Shown here: piece by piece, positions 1 to 12,400 of the stretch | How positions within the stretch are numbered: the first letter of the stretch is position 1 | Layout of the letters: every line of letters begins with the position of its first letter | Assembly: GCF_031755915.1 (NCBI RefSeq) | Contig: NC_083383.1 | Span: 21,751,001 to 21,815,000 of the forward strand | Length of the DNA stretch: 64,000 nucleotides | DNA from: Ziziphus jujuba | Taxonomy: Eukaryota; Streptophyta; Magnoliopsida; Rosales; Rhamnaceae | Reading direction: 5' to 3' | The notes under the pieces: generated by a model | Databases searched by the model: none | What the model saw: only the letters and a program-made list of their open reading frames with translations | What the model was told of the DNA's origin: nothing | Translations under genes and position numbers: made by a program

Positions 1-290
1 GTTGTAGAAATAATTCTAAGATTCTAACGAAACTCAATGAAAAGGATCGTGGATTTTCTAGGGTATGCTAAACAAAAGAAACACAACAAAAATGGACAAC
101 AAAAAGGAAAATGGATGGAAGCACAAAATGGGAATAGAAGAAAATAAATGAACAGCAAATGACAAGGAACAAAAGAAAAACACCAGAAAACAAAACAACG
201 CAAGCTAGGGTTTCCATATGTTATAATTAGGAAATAAATAAAACAAACAGAATTGTCACATACCTTGTAACCGATGCTCTGATACCAAAA
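1..290 (-). mobile_element. Element A1, leader next to 5' LTR (partial)
   Basis: This stretch is the start of the internal region of an A-family LTR element read on the minus strand; it runs off the left window edge. It is recognised because about 53-290 repeats at about 45900-46161, where the same sequence again ends in a primer site followed by an A LTR. No coding motif is visible. The rest of the element lies outside the window. Confidence 0.75.
276..287 (-). promoter_or_regulatory. tRNA-iMet primer binding site of A1
   Basis: The minus strand reads TGGTATCAGAGC, the complement of the plant initiator-Met tRNA 3' end. It lies 3 bases inside the A1 LTR and would prime minus-strand DNA synthesis. 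It fixes the element's orientation as minus. Confidence 0.9.
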
Positions 291-1123
291 TCATACGCTC
301 ACGGATGCTTGTATGGTCGTGAGATGATGATTTTGAATCCAATGAAATGACAAGTGAATAACTAGAGGATGATTGGATATGGAGATGGAAAGGAAACCAA
401 GTTCAAGGAACTTAAAACATAAAAAATAAAATAAAATATATCCAACCAAGACCCACTACCTATTTAGAGGTAGGAACCTATGGTATTGACTTATGACCCT
501 TTATCTATGGAAGATAAGAACCATAAGTATAAAGACACTCTCAAGTGAGTAACTTGGAGGTCCAAGAATAATGGTGAAAAACCAATTCTCAATGAGAGAA
601 AATTTCATTCAAAAAAACCAATCTCCTTACAAATGGAAAAAGAAAATCCTTAAATAGAGTCTAAGACTCCTTAGAAACCCTAGACAAAGCATTAAAGATT
701 ATTTTGACTTCTTTTGAACATGCTAGAATTACCTCATACAGTTATTTCACGTCCAAAATTACCAAGATAAAATTAAATGCTTAATTTAACCTAGTTGGGC
801 CTAGCTAGCATCAAATTACATTGCCTGGACGTTCTAAAATACTTGATCTTTTAAAATAGCACCAAAAAAGCCCATTTTGCAATTTCCTCAAGCCCATTTT
901 ATAACTCTCCATGCCCAAAACGTCCCCCTCTAATTTTGGCTTACTTTCCAAACGAAAAACACTTGATCTTGGGCTATCAAATAGTTGTTCTTAAACTTGG
1001 AAGTCTCAAAAGTGGGTTTGGTAATGTCCTCCTCTTTAAACACATCAAGATCCTTCATGAATGCAAATAAGGCCTCCTTGAATATTTTGGCTCTACTTTG
1101 AGTAATTGGGCCTTAAGGCAGCT
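291..1123 (-). repeat. 5' LTR of A1, truncated at its outer end
   Basis: A-family LTR, collinear with the copy at 36290-37109. The inner edge begins TCATACGCTC, where the other copies have TGATA, so the terminal dinucleotide is mutated. The outer edge stops after CCTTAAGGCAGCT, about 30 bp short of the TGATGCACATCA terminus seen in the intact copy, and joins integrase sequence directly. The junction is therefore a deletion rather than a clean insertion, and no TSD can be read. Confidence 0.8.
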
Positions 1124-2367
1124 ATATATAAATTCAACATGTGGCAAATGTTCTTCCCATGTTTTTAAATTTCTACAAATTAAAGCCCTTAACAATGCAG
1201 ACAAAGTCCTATTTACTATTTAAGTTTGTCTATCAATTTGTGGATGACAAGTAGTTGCAAATAAAAGTTTAGTTCCTAACTTAGCCAGCAAAGTTTTCCA
1301 AAAATAACTTAAGAACTTTGCATCCCTATCCAATAAAATAGTTCTAGGCATACCATGGAACCTTACACTTTCCTTGGCGAATAAATTAGCAACATTAGAT
1401 GTATCATCAGTTTTATTACATGTAATAAAATGTGCCATCTTAGAAAATCTATCCACAATAACAAAAATTGAACCCTTAACTGTTTTAGACCTAGGTAAAC
1501 CAAGAATAAAATCCATAGACAAATCGACTCAAGGAAAGGATGGAATCGGTAATGGGAGGTACAAACCGTGTGGTTTCAACTTTGACTCGGATTTTCGACA
1601 TTTCAAGCATCTTTCACATATTCTCTCCACATCTATCTTCATCTTAGGCCAGTAAAAATGTTCTTGCAAAAACAGTTTTTAAGACACCAAAATAACCTAG
1701 TAAACCACCACCATGCCCTTCCCTTACTAACAATTCACTAATGCTATAATTAAACACACAAAGTTGATGTTCTCTAAACAAATATCCCTTAAAAATGTAA
1801 AATTTATTAGACCCATGTTTTGTATAGCTCCTAAATATTTCACCAAAGTCACTATCATGCACATAGAGTTTTTTCAATTGTTCAAATCCAAGCAATCGAG
1901 CATCTAAGGTAGAAAACAATACATACCTTCTGGATAATGCATCGGCAACCACATTTTCCTTACCTTTCTTGTAGCGGATGACATAAGGAAAAGTTTCAAT
2001 GAACTCAATCCACTTAGTATGCCATCTGTTAAGCTTCCCTTGGCCTTTGATGTGCTTCAACGATTCAAGATCCATATGAATCACAAACTCCTTCGGCATT
2101 AAGTAATGTTGCCACGTCTCCAAAGCCCTCACCAATGCATACATCTCTTTGTCATATGTTGGGTATTTTAATGCTGCTCCATTTAGGTTCTCACTAAAGT
2201 ATGCTATAGGCCTTCCTTCTTGCATTAAAACAGCACAAATACCTACACTTGAAACATCACATTCAATTTCCAAGTTAAATTTTCTTTTAACAAATTAAAA
2301 GATTTTTCTTGTGCTTCCCCGCATTTGAATCCAACATTCTTATTAACAAATTCGATCAAAGGTGCTG
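1124..2367 (-). pseudogene. Element E: RNase H and integrase part of Ty3/gypsy pol
   Basis: This is the distal pol of a C-family element read right to left. RNase H shows motifs such as [23 protein letters not shown] and a degenerate [12 protein letters not shown]. It is followed by the zinc-finger linker with an ICERCLKC signature at about 1600-1640, then the integrase core with [11 protein letters not shown] and [10 protein letters not shown], which carry the first two catalytic Asp. The codon at 1220-1222 is TAA where the family has the catalytic Glu of TEVVNR, so the core is cut before its third acidic residue. Downstream homology ([12 protein letters not shown]) continues to about 1126 and is lost at the A1 junction. 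The right end is interrupted by C1, and the reading continues at 16172 (DFSTIAA, then PLIEFVNKNVGF). Order RT-RH-INT makes it Ty3/gypsy. Dead. Confidence 0.9.
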
Positions 2368-2491
2368 TGATGAGAATCCACCTGAGCCCGCACAACTGAT
2401 AACGCGCTGGGGTGCTAACCTAATACAGATGAAGATCGGGCTAATCACTAGAGCTCAAGCTAAGAGATTTGAGGACAACCTGGATACAAGA
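2368..2491 (+). repeat. 5' LTR of C1, first part
   Basis: Begins TGATGAGAATCCACC and follows the start of the C LTR seen at 31260 and 15107. Relative to those copies it has lost the segment between GGACAACCTGG and ATACAAGAT. It is interrupted at 2491 by B2 and continues at 7348 after the TSD CAAGA. Confidence 0.88.
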
Positions 2492-3110
2492 TGAAACAAA
2501 CCTAGAGCGACCTGCCTTTAAACCCGTAACAAAGATTGAATTAGGACCGTCTAATTACAAGTTATCAATGGAAGACCTTGACCCGTTACTTATATTTGAG
2601 GTAAGAACTTTAATATAGTGAAGACGCCACAATAGAGTGCGGAATAACCTATTGATAAGTCGAATTTGAACTCCACAAACAAAGCTTGAAAAAGTTCGAT
2701 ATAGTTCTTAGAGAACCAAGAGAATCACTCTCACTTTCAATCAAAATTGTAATCTCCTCTTTATTCATGACTTAGATGCCTCTAAATAGGCAAAATAAAT
2801 TACAAAGCTTTCCTAAATTTGCTAAAAGTAAAGGTGTAATAACAATGGACGAAAATTAGGTTTAGGAAACCTAATGTGATTAGGTTAAGGAAACCTAATG
2901 TGATTAGGTATAGGAAACCTAATGTGGTAAGGTTTAGGAAACCTAATGTGGTTAGGTTTAGGAAACCTTATTTAGCTCCTAGTTTCCTAATTTGAATGGC
3001 CTTTAATTCTTTGACCAATTCAACTCTAATAAAATTAGAAAAGTAATTTAAAAACCTAATAAAAACTAAATTAGGAATGTAAATAGGCAACATGCCAAAA
3101 TCCAATCAAA
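2492..3110 (-). repeat. 3' LTR of B2, internally truncated
   Basis: Starts TGAAACAAACCTAGAGCG, the inner-terminus pattern of B LTRs (family form TGATACGAACCTAGAGCG). It carries five copies of the B minisatellite (about 2853-2975). At 3105-3110 it switches to RT sequence. Both partners carry ATCAAA at the junction, so the deletion probably used 6 bp of microhomology. Confidence 0.88.
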
Positions 3111-4016
3111 GTACACAACCACAAATTTTCTAATGTAAGCACGCAAAACATGATTCATAAGTCTCATGAAAGTACTAGAGGCATTAGTTAACCCCAATGG
3201 CATAACCAACCACTCATACAAACCATGCTTTGTTTTAAATGCTGTTTTCCATTCACCACCTTCCTCATGCGAATTTGATGATAACCACTCTTAAGATCAA
3301 TTTTTTGAAAACATGAATGCACCATACAATTCATCAAGCATATCATCTAACTTAGTAATAGGGTGACGATATTTGACAGTTATATTGTTAATAGCCCTAC
3401 AATCTATACACATTCTCAATGTTCCATCTTTCTTAGAGACGAAAAACACAGGTACAGCACATGGACTCATGCTCTCTCTAACATACCCCTTTTCAAGCAG
3501 TTCTCTTACCTACCCTTGAAGTTCCTTTGTCTCCTCTAGATTACTCCTATAAGCCGGCCGGTTTGGAATTGTTGATCCTGGAACAAAATTAATTCGATGT
3601 TCAATCTCTCTAATCGGTGGTAACCCACTTGGAATCTTCTCGGGAAAGACATCATCGAACTACTGCATAAGAGAAACAATAGAACTAGGCAAAACAGATT
3701 CATCAGGGTTAGTTAAATGATTCATGTATGCTTCTTTGTACATCATTACAATCATAGGCTTTCTACAACAAAAAAGCTTCTTCATCTCACTCTGTTTTGC
3801 ATAAAAACTCTCTTTTTTCTTTCCACTCTTTTTCTTCTCTTGGTGGTTGGATACAATTCGATTGTGTTGTTGTTCAGCTTCTCTCCGCCTTTGTAAAGCC
3901 AATTGATCATCAAAAACTTGTTTAGGAGTCATCGGCATAAGCACCGCTCGTTTACTCTTGAAATTGAAGACAACCTTATTAGTTCGACCATGATGATTAG
4001 TATCTCTATCCAATTG
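3111..4016 (-). pseudogene. B2 reverse transcriptase (N-terminal part) and protease-RT linker
   Basis: Minus-strand pol homologous to B4 at 25775-26640. It covers the N-terminal RT blocks (the sequence around the [12 protein letters not shown] block of B4 is here at about 3270-3330) and ends at VVVY, immediately before the FDD catalytic pair, where the 3' LTR begins. The linker upstream (3660-4013) is Lys-rich and contains a TNHHGRTNKVVFNFK stretch. Frameshifts and a missing base run are visible. No catalytic RT could be made. Confidence 0.85.
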
Positions 4017-4260
4017 TCACGGACGTCCTAAAAGTAAATGACTAGCTTGCATTGGTACCACATCACAAATAACCTCATCTTCATAATCACCAATAGAGAA
4101 TGCAATCTTCAATTGCCTATTCACCTTCAACTTTCCATAATCTAATAGCCATTGTAACTTATATGGTTCTGGATGCTTCATAGTGGGTAAACCTAGCTTT
4201 TCAACCATAGTAAGACTAGCAACATTAGTACAACTTCCTCCATCAATAATCATACCACAT
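4017..4260 (-). pseudogene. B2 retropepsin-like protease
   Basis: Short aspartic protease domain with the active-site region MIIDGGSCTNVAS, where the family D-S/T-G is D-G-G, followed by LGLPTMKHPEPYKLQW and the flap/C-terminal block ASHLLLGRP. In the plant Ty3/gypsy order the protease sits between gag and RT and processes the polyprotein. A stop separates it from the linker downstream. The G in place of S/T also occurs in the B4 copy (IIDGGSCTNVAS), so it may be the family state. Confidence 0.82.
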
Positions 4261-4301
4261 ACCTTATCCTTGATTTTACACCTCGTATGAAAGATGTTCT
4301 C

Positions 4302-5571
4302 TCATTGCACTTCCTTCTCATCTTTATACACAGTTAAAGCTCTTCTAGCAACCAATGACAAGTTCCCTCCAACTGGATACTTATAATCTTCTTCATCTTC
4401 ATCACCAACGTCCTCCAATGGTGGCATGGATTCATTGTCTGACTCTTCTTCTTCAATTTCAATGTCTCCATTTTCCTGAATCACCATGACCCTCTTATTA
4501 GGACATTGACGTGCAATATGACCCCTGCCTTGACATTTAAAGCACATGATATCTCGATTTCTAGTTGAAGATGAATCGGATTTACTTACTTGCTTGGATA
4601 AGGATGGTTTGGCCTTAACTTCGAATTTAGGCTGTGTGGTGGCTTTATCTTCAAACTTGCGCTGATTTGGTTTCCATGTGGATGGGTTTGCTTGCCAAGT
4701 GTGTTGAGCACTACTAGGTCTTGTGGTTCCCCTCCTCTTGAGTTGTTGCTCTACTTTGATGGCCATGTGCAGCATCTCCTCAATCTCCACATAATGGTGC
4801 AAGTCCACTTGATTTGCTATTTCATTATTCAAACCAGCCAAGAAATGTGCCATTGTAGCCTCCCTATCCTCCTCAACATTAGCCCTCATCATAAGGATTT
4901 CCATCTCCTTATAGTAGTCCTCCACATTTCTATTTCCTTGAGACAAGCTTTGTAATTTCTGAAAAATGCTCCTATAGTAGTGGCTAGGTACAAAACGCTT
5001 CCTCATCAAAGCCTTCATCTCCTCCCATGTAGCTATAGGTCTTTGTCCTGCTCGTCTCCTAGAAAGTGTCTTTTTGTCCCACCATCGCATAGTCCGTGAA
5101 TTCAACAGCGGCTAATTTCACCTTTTTTGCCTCGGAGTAGTTCTGACAATCAAATACCATCTCAATCCTCTTCTCCCACTCGAGATATGCTTCTGGATCA
5201 CTTTTACCATGGAATGATGGTATTTTCATCTTAATTCCTCCATAGTCACTGCCTCGGTCTAACCTCTCTCTCCCAGAATTGGTTGATTCCCAAACCAATG
5301 TCTTCCTCTTCTTCCTGATAGTCATCTCCAGCACGTTCCCATTCTTCCCTTCTTCGAGTATTTCTTCCTCTACCACATCCATGAGCAAACCTTTGTGGAG
5401 GTTGTGGCTGTGGTGTTTGGATTGATGATTCCATCCTATCCTATCATGGATCTGCCCCATCTCCAACCGTAGTGCTCTTTGAAGTTCTCCCACCATGGCT
5501 TGAATGTATAACTTCGAAGCAACCACACCTGGAGTTTCATCCATGGTTTCTTTGCTTTTGTCTTGTGACAT
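4302..5571 (-). pseudogene. B2 gag
   Basis: Gag polyprotein reading from ATG 5571 (MSQDKSKETMDETP) to about 4302. It shows an N-terminal segment with LRLEMGQIHDR, an acidic-basic linker, the retrotransposon-gag block (KIPSFHGKSDPEAYLEWEK, RPIATWEEMKALMRKRF, LSQGNRNVEDYYKEME) and a CCHC zinc knuckle CFKCQGRGHIARQC at about 4510-4550. At least two frameshifts split it (around 5430 and 5250), and a further break near 5080 separates WWDK from the start of the block. The start matches the equivalent ATG in B5 (35041) and B6 (56488). Confidence 0.9.
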
Positions 5572-6422
5572 GATTTTTCTGCAAAATTTGTTAGTAAAAA
5601 AAGAAAGGCCTCACAACACTCCCTCATGTGTCTCGCTCAAATTCAAGGTCACTCGTGTTTGTACTCCAGTTATAGTTCGGCTTTTACCCTTTATAATTCC
5701 CACATTTCTTGCCTTTTACCACTCTAGTAATTCTATTTGGTTCTTTGCAAACTAATTTCAAACTAAAACAAACTAGCAAATAACAATTCAAATAGACCTA
5801 CCAAACAATGATGAAAATAAGGCTAAAAAGAAAAATAGAATGAAAAGTAACAAGAAAAAGGCAATGATGAAAGCTCAACAAGAAATTTAGCAAGAACAAA
5901 AGAAACTAGAATGTGAGGAACAAATTGGAATGAGATTTGCAAAATGGAATTAGTGAATATTCAACAAACCTTATCTTCGGTATTGATTTTGGCTTGTTTT
6001 TGGTACTCCCCAAATCAGCTAAAAAAATTTCACTACTTGGTTCTCTTAAAATCTCAATAATTCAATGCCATAAACCACAAGAACAATATTTTTTATTTTT
6101 TTATTTATTTATTTTTTTTTTGCGTTCAACAAAAAGAACAAGCTTCATAAAATGAAAGAAACCTCAATCGCACAAAAATTCAATTAGAATAGACCAATTC
6201 GTTGTCCTCAAGGGTTTGAAAACAAATTCGACTTTTTTTTTTTAAATGACTGTTCGGTTTGGTATGATTGGATGAGTGAAGAGTGAAGAAGAACAAACAA
6301 AAGAAAAGATGCAAAGAAGAATGCAATGACCAAACAAATGGGACAAAAAAAAAAAAAAAAGAAGAAAAAAGAACAAAATCAAAAAATAAAGACAGATGGA
6401 CCAAACCTGTAATTAGAAACTA
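5572..6422 (-). other. B2 untranslated leader
   Basis: About 850 bp between gag start and primer site, collinear with the leaders of B5 (34386-35040) and B6 (56489-57172). AT-rich with long T and A runs near 6100-6130 and 6340-6360. No coding motif seen; the small ORFs here are not conserved. Confidence 0.75.
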
Positions 6423-6434
6423 TCTCTAATACCA
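6423..6434 (-). promoter_or_regulatory. Degenerate tRNA-iMet primer site of B2
   Basis: The minus strand reads TGGTATTAGAGA against the canonical TGGTATCAGAGC, so two substitutions have accumulated. It lies 4 bases inside the LTR. Confidence 0.85.
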
Positions 6435-6438
6435 AATT

Positions 6439-7347
6439 GATACGAACCTAGAGCGACTTGCCTCTAAACTCATAACAAAGATTGAATTAGGACCATCTAA
6501 TTACAAGTTATCAATGGAAGACCTCGACCTGTTACCTATATTTGAGGTAAGAACCTTGGTATAGTGAAGACGCTACAATAGGGTGCAGAATAACCTATTG
6601 ATAAGTCGAATTTGAACTTCACAAACAAAGCTTGAAAACGTTCAATATAGTTCTTAGAGAACCAAGAGAATCACTCTCACTTTGAATCAAAATTATAATC
6701 TCCTCTTTATTCATGACTTAGGTGCCTTTAAATAGGCAAAATAAATTACAAAGCTTTCCTAAATTTGCTAAAAGTAAAGGTGGAATAATAATGGACAAAA
6801 ATTAGGTTTAGGAAACCTAATGTGATTAGGTTTAGGAAACCTAATTTGGTTAGGTTTAGGAAACCTAATGTGGTTAGGTTTAGGAAACCTAATTTAGCTC
6901 CTAGTTTCCTAATTTGAATGGCCTTTAATTCTTTGATCAATTCAACTCTAATAAAATTAGAAAAGTAATTTAAAAACCTAATAAAAGCTAAATTAGGAAA
7001 GTAAATAGGCAACATGCCAAAATCCAATCAAAACATAAATAAAAATTAATATTTTCCTAATTATAAAATTTGGCCAAGCTTAGTTGGATGCCATGTCACC
7101 ATATGATGCCACATCACCATGTTGTAGAAGTCCACGCGTTAAACTCTCTTTCACGTTCGCATCCACCATCCCAATCATATGGACCAATTTTAGTTCATCT
7201 TCACTTCCTTAGGTTGAAAACACCTTCTGGATTAAACCATTTAGTGCCTCTTTCCATCTCTTTGCTAGTGCTCGGGTTATAGGTCCTGTAGTCATTTGAA
7301 GTGGATCTGGGCTCCATCTTGAAGGGCTCTTGGTCATGTCCTGATCA
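6439..7347 (-). repeat. 5' LTR of B2
   Basis: Complete B LTR of 909 bp. Inner edge TGATACGAACC; outer edge reads TGATCAGGACATGACC on the minus strand. It contains four 24-bp minisatellite units at about 6802-6893 and a TATA-like TTTAAATAG region at about 6728-6736. Bounded by TSD CAAGA. Confidence 0.92.
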
Positions 7348-8296
7348 CAAGATCCGTTTTAAGCATCCTAGTGGTGAACGTCGATACGGACTCGAGTAAC
7401 TATTTTCGTGCAAATATGGACTCTGAGCAGCAAGAAATGGTTCCAACACTTTATGGATTCAATACATATCTTTAAGAGGTCATGGAATCAAGTCAAGGTA
7501 GAATCAAAAGGATCTAAAAAGGACTTCTACGAAAAGCATCTCAATTTGGCCGAAAAATGTGCTATTTAGCCACTGGCTTCGACTTTTCTTCTTGTTTGAC
7601 TTATTCCAATCAAGGGGCAACATTTGGGAACCATTAGTAATCATATTTGGCATTCTATATAGCATATAGCAGCTGATTTGGAGCCCAAACAAGCTAGAAA
7701 TTTGTCAAAGCTATAGTAGTCAAATTAGTCAACTAGTTTCCTAATTTGATTTTAACTTTTTGTTTTAGGAAATTAGTCTTTTATTTGGTTTCTATTTATT
7801 TAGTTGCTGGACAAATCAACTTAGGAAAGTTATTATTTTATTATTTTCATCGTAAGTTAATTAATTCCTAATTCAAAGAAAAGGAATTAATTAATCCAAA
7901 TTAGATTAGGAAAGGCGGTGAATTTCGACAAAGCTAGATTTTCTATTCTTTGGTGGCTGATTTTGTCCTATCTTTTTAGATTTTTTTAAATTTCATGTCT
8001 TGAACCTATTAAAGGGTTATTTTTTAATGAGAATACAACTTGAATAATATACAGAAAATTATTTGTGAGATTGAATTCTTTTTATTCTCTTTTAACAACT
8101 AAAACATTATTAGTGAATGAGTGTTTTAGTTTGACTTATCAATAGGATATCCATCATCTATTGTGGCATCTTCATTATACCAAAGTTTCTAATCACAGAT
8201 TGGTTAAAGGTCAAGGTGACCATTAAAACTTGAACATAATTAGATCCAGACTAATATAATAGGGGTTTAGGTGTAGGTTATCCTAGGTTTGTATCA
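7348..8296 (+). repeat. 5' LTR of C1, second part
   Basis: Continues the C LTR after the B2 insertion, collinear with 15285-16171 and with the solo LTR at 31260-32385. Ends TTTGTATCA at 8296. It contains the R/U5-like block with GACTTATCAATAGG at about 8132-8145. Confidence 0.9.
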
Positions 8297-8298
8297 TT

Positions 8299-8310
8299 TG
8301 GTATCACAGC
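8299..8310 (+). promoter_or_regulatory. tRNA-iMet primer site of C1
   Basis: TGGTATCACAGC, 11 of 12 bases matching the Met primer site, two bases after the LTR end. Confirms plus orientation. Confidence 0.88.
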
Positions 8311-9410
8311 CAAAATTGTGTTCAGGTTTGATCTATCTTAATTTGTTTTATTTGTTTTTGTGTTAATCTACAATTTTAGCATTATGTTAAGGTTGCTTCT
8401 ATCATCATAGACATTCTACATCTAAAAAAAAAAAAAAAAAGCTCAATCTAGTTAAATTAGGTTTTACTAGTTTTACCGTATTTTTTGTTTCCTAGTTTGT
8501 TGGTTTTTAGTTTATTGTTAATTTTCATTGCTGTTTTGATCTTAAATATTTGCATTCATATATTCAAAAAAAAAAAAAATAGAGGTAATTGCGGCATCAT
8601 ATATGGATTTACAAAAAAATTGCAAATTTGTATTTTATTGTTAGAGGTCGTGAGTTTGGTGGAGTTTTGGTGTGGAATTGCTATTTCTGGTGTTGATCTT
8701 TGCTACTGGAGTTGTTTTACATTCTGTGAGTTTCATTGAACTGTTGAATTGTTGAATTTAGTGTTTTCTGGAAATTTCTTTAAACTGCTGAATTGTTGAC
8801 TATTTATTCAATAATTGGAGTTGCTGGAGATTTATTTTTAATGCTGGATATTTTAATTTTGGGTGCTAAAAATATTGGATTAAAATTAGTTAAAAGATTT
8901 TATACAAAAACTTGAATTACAACGGACAACAACCAACAATTATTCCTTATTTTTGTCCAAGAATCAATTATTCCTTATTTTTGTCCAAATTGATTCTTGT
9001 TCGTATTTGAATTTTTTTTTCTAAATTTTTATCCTTGAACTCTAAATTTCTTACCATCTGGTCCAGTTCTTATTTATTCCAAAATTTGCTTTGCTAAGCT
9101 GCCTTATTTTTGTTTAGAAAAGCCAAGAATTAGGTGTTTAAAAATTCGCTCGGTATTGTTTGCTTTTTACTATTGTTTTGTTGATAAGTTTAATTAAAAC
9201 ATACTTGTGATCTAATTACTATTTTGTGAATGTTTTAATTAGAACTTTGAGATAATTTTTTAAGTGGAAAAAGGCAAGAGCATATGAGCTCAAAAGAGGG
9301 TAAAAGCCAAGACTAGTGTGCAAACATGAGTGTCAAGTCCTTATATGAGTGAAACACGTGAGGGAGTGAATTTGGTGAGGTCCTATTTTATTTTTGTTAC
9401 TCATACTAAC
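8311..9410 (+). other. C1 untranslated leader
   Basis: About 1.1 kb, AT-rich, with two A runs (about 8425-8440 and 8566-8578). The same sequence in inverse orientation forms the leader of element G (62612-63930), where the runs are expanded T tracts. It ends just before the gag ATG. No coding sequence seen. Confidence 0.75.
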
Positions 9411-12400
9411 ATGGTAGATTCAAGGGTGAGAAAAGGAGATCCACCATTGAGAATTAGTGAAGAAGAGTCCATAGGATTCAAAGGAGATTCCTAAGCTTCG
9501 GGGAATGAAGATGAGCACATGGACATAAGGGCCATCTTAGAGCAATTACAGTGGATGAATGCTCAATTTGATCTCTGATGTGTAAAATCAACTCAAAGTG
9601 CATGAATCGTTTTCAAGTAATAAAGTGGAAAAGTAGGGTTGTCGTACCCAAGAGATTAAGAGTTAAGTACTAATGATAATTAGGTTTTGGTAATATTTGA
9701 ACTAGCAATTAAGATGGCAATTAAAAATTAAATAAACTTAATTAAACAAAAACAAGAAATTAAAATTAGATCAATTTCAAGTAAGAAAGTAAGTTTAATA
9801 GTTATGAATACTAGGGCATTTGATTTCACCATTAACTATCCCAATTTAATTACTTAAATATGTGAATTTAATTTACTAGTAATTTTGTTAACCACACTTA
9901 GTGACAAAATGAATCAAAAGTAGTTTCCACTTACAATTGATAATATTCACATAACCTAATTTATTCCTTCCGGCCTATAAATTAAATCATGCAAATTCAT
10001 TAAGCAAATAATATGGCATGAGACATAACTATTTTCCAATCAATTATGCATTCATGTAAATCATTGGAGATCCATAATATTATCATTTTCCAAGCTCAAA
10101 TATTATTAAAATCATTCATCCCTTCCGGCCTATGAAAGCATTAAGCATACCAATGATTTATTAACAAAACAAATTACTAATTAAATAAAATTCAATATAT
10201 ATTAAAATAATTAGACCTTCATAGTTAGGGCTACATCATAGCCCTAGCTATGAAATTAGTTTATGGAAAAAATAATCCCAACATCCATATTTATAAAGAA
10301 AAAAACAATAACGTTCACAATTAAAGAGAAAGAAATGAGAATAAAAACTATTGAGCAAATCCTCCTCCAAAAGCTCTCCAAGCTATAGCCTTCTTCTCCA
10401 AGCAAGCCCACGTCTCTATGTCCCCTCCAAACTCTCCAATTGATTTTCTAAAACTCTAAAACTTTAAAACCCTAAAACCCTTAAGAGAACTTTAGAAACT
10501 CCCAAATTTTGGTTTGTTTCTATTTAAGCCTCCAAAAAGCTCTTAAATAACCCTCTAAACTTATATATCTTTCTTCATTATGGTGGGGGCTATATATATA
10601 GGACCTTGGGAACCTTTTTCTCTCTTTATTTTCAATGTGAGAGTCTTGGAAGATACTTTTTGTAGGCCATCAAAAGGGTTGGACGAATTTCATGTGTAAA
10701 ATGGAAACTTGATATTACTTGTTCTCCAATACTTTCCTTTTCTCTAATTCTTTCTAAACAAATTGTTAATTAATCTAATTTATCCAATGAAGTATGTGAC
10801 ATGACATGTGCCTCATTAATGATAAATTAACGAAGTATCTCCACTTGTCCTAATCTTGGCCCTTGGATTGCCTTGATTCCCTCTCTTAATTCATAGTGGA
10901 TAACTAGAAATATTCCTTTGTATAAATTCCAAACTTTAAATGATGATATCTATTTACTCGCACCTCGAAATCCAAAACTAATGTGAATTTGAAATCGTTA
11001 GATCGTGAGGATTCATATGACATCCACTTCCATCATGAAATTCATGCTATAGAATCTTTATGGTATCTTTAAGGAATCTTCTTGGAATGTTTTCAATGCT
11101 TGATCCGTTCGAGCTCAATCTTGCTTCCCACCATAATTCGACCCAAGGAATCCATTTTTATGGTTTTTTTCTTAAAATTCTTCCTCTTTCACCTAGATTA
11201 AGAAAACTACATAATTAAGTTTCTTTCCATAACAAATTAACACAAACTAACAAATATTAAGCTATAAATATGGCATAAAATCATCAATATTTTAGACCTA
11301 ACAATCTCATAAATCAAAGAATGGATAGGTTAGAAACATCAAAAGGAGGGCCTGATACAAGGTTTAATGCTTGTGTTGGTTGAGAAGGCCGAGGGCGACT
11401 TAGAGAAAAATTCGGGGAAGGCAATTTTGGAGATGACTTGGATGAGGGTTTTGATGAAATTTTTAACTCTCAAGGAAGACCAATCCGTGGGAGACCACCA
11501 AGGAATGAAGATGATGATCTTGGGAATATTAAGGTAAACATACCATCTTGCATGGGAAAAAGTGATTCGGAGGCTTACTTGGAATGGGAGGAGCATATGA
11601 AGATGATTTTTTATTGTCACAATTTTTCAAAGGCCAAGAAAGTTAAGTTGGCAGCAACGGAATTTGGACATTATGCATCCAATGGTGGACTAATGAGAAA
11701 AATACCCGAAGGAGAGTAGGTGATGAATTGATTTCTACTTGGCAACAAATGAAAGGAGCCATGAGGAAGGGATTTGTACCGACTCATTACCAGAGGTTGC
11801 TACATCAAAGGTTACAATCTTTATATCAAAGAAATAGGTCCGTGGAGGATTATTACAACGAGATGGAGATGCTCATGATGAGATTGAGCATGAATGAAGA
11901 AAGAGAAGCAACCATGGTAAGGTTTCTTGGCGGGTTGAATCGAGAAGTAGCCAATCAACTAGAATTGCAACAATATGTGGAATTGGAGGAGATGTTGCTT
12001 GTAGCTATTAAACTTGAGCATCAATTTAAGAGGAGGGGTGTAAGCTCATGGTTTGGGGGTGTTTCCAACAGCAGAATGTCAAATCCAAGTGCTTGGAGAA
12101 GCAATCCCGTCTATGAATCAAAGCCAAAACCGAAGAAAGATGAGGAGAGCACCAATCGATCAAGGAGAGATGATAGGGCTGAACCTACTCAAGCACACAA
12201 ATATGAAAGTAAATATGATCCTAAATGCTTTAGAAATAGAGATATTGTTTGTTTTAAGTGCTAGGGACGCGAACATATTGAAAAGCAATGCCCCAACCGA
12301 AGAATCATGGTGTTGAAAGACAATGGCAAGTTGGAATCTATAGTGATGAAGTTGAAATTGAGACGCATGAAGAGAAAGAAAGTGAAGATGAAGCCGAAAC

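Larger units (their letters stand above)
2492..7347 (-). mobile_element. Element B2: Ty3/gypsy insertion in the C1 LTR
   Basis: B-family element in minus orientation with TSD CAAGA at 2487-2491 and 7348-7352. Order on the minus strand: 5' LTR 6439-7347, primer site, leader, gag, protease, first part of RT, then a direct jump into the 3' LTR (2492-about 3110). RNase H, integrase, polypurine tract and the outer third of the 3' LTR are deleted. Length about 4.9 kb. Confidence 0.92.

Noticed and set aside
6802..6893. Telomere-like TTTAGG repeats
   Set aside because: The unit is TTTAGGAAACC, not the plant telomere TTTAGGG, and is part of the B LTR minisatellite.
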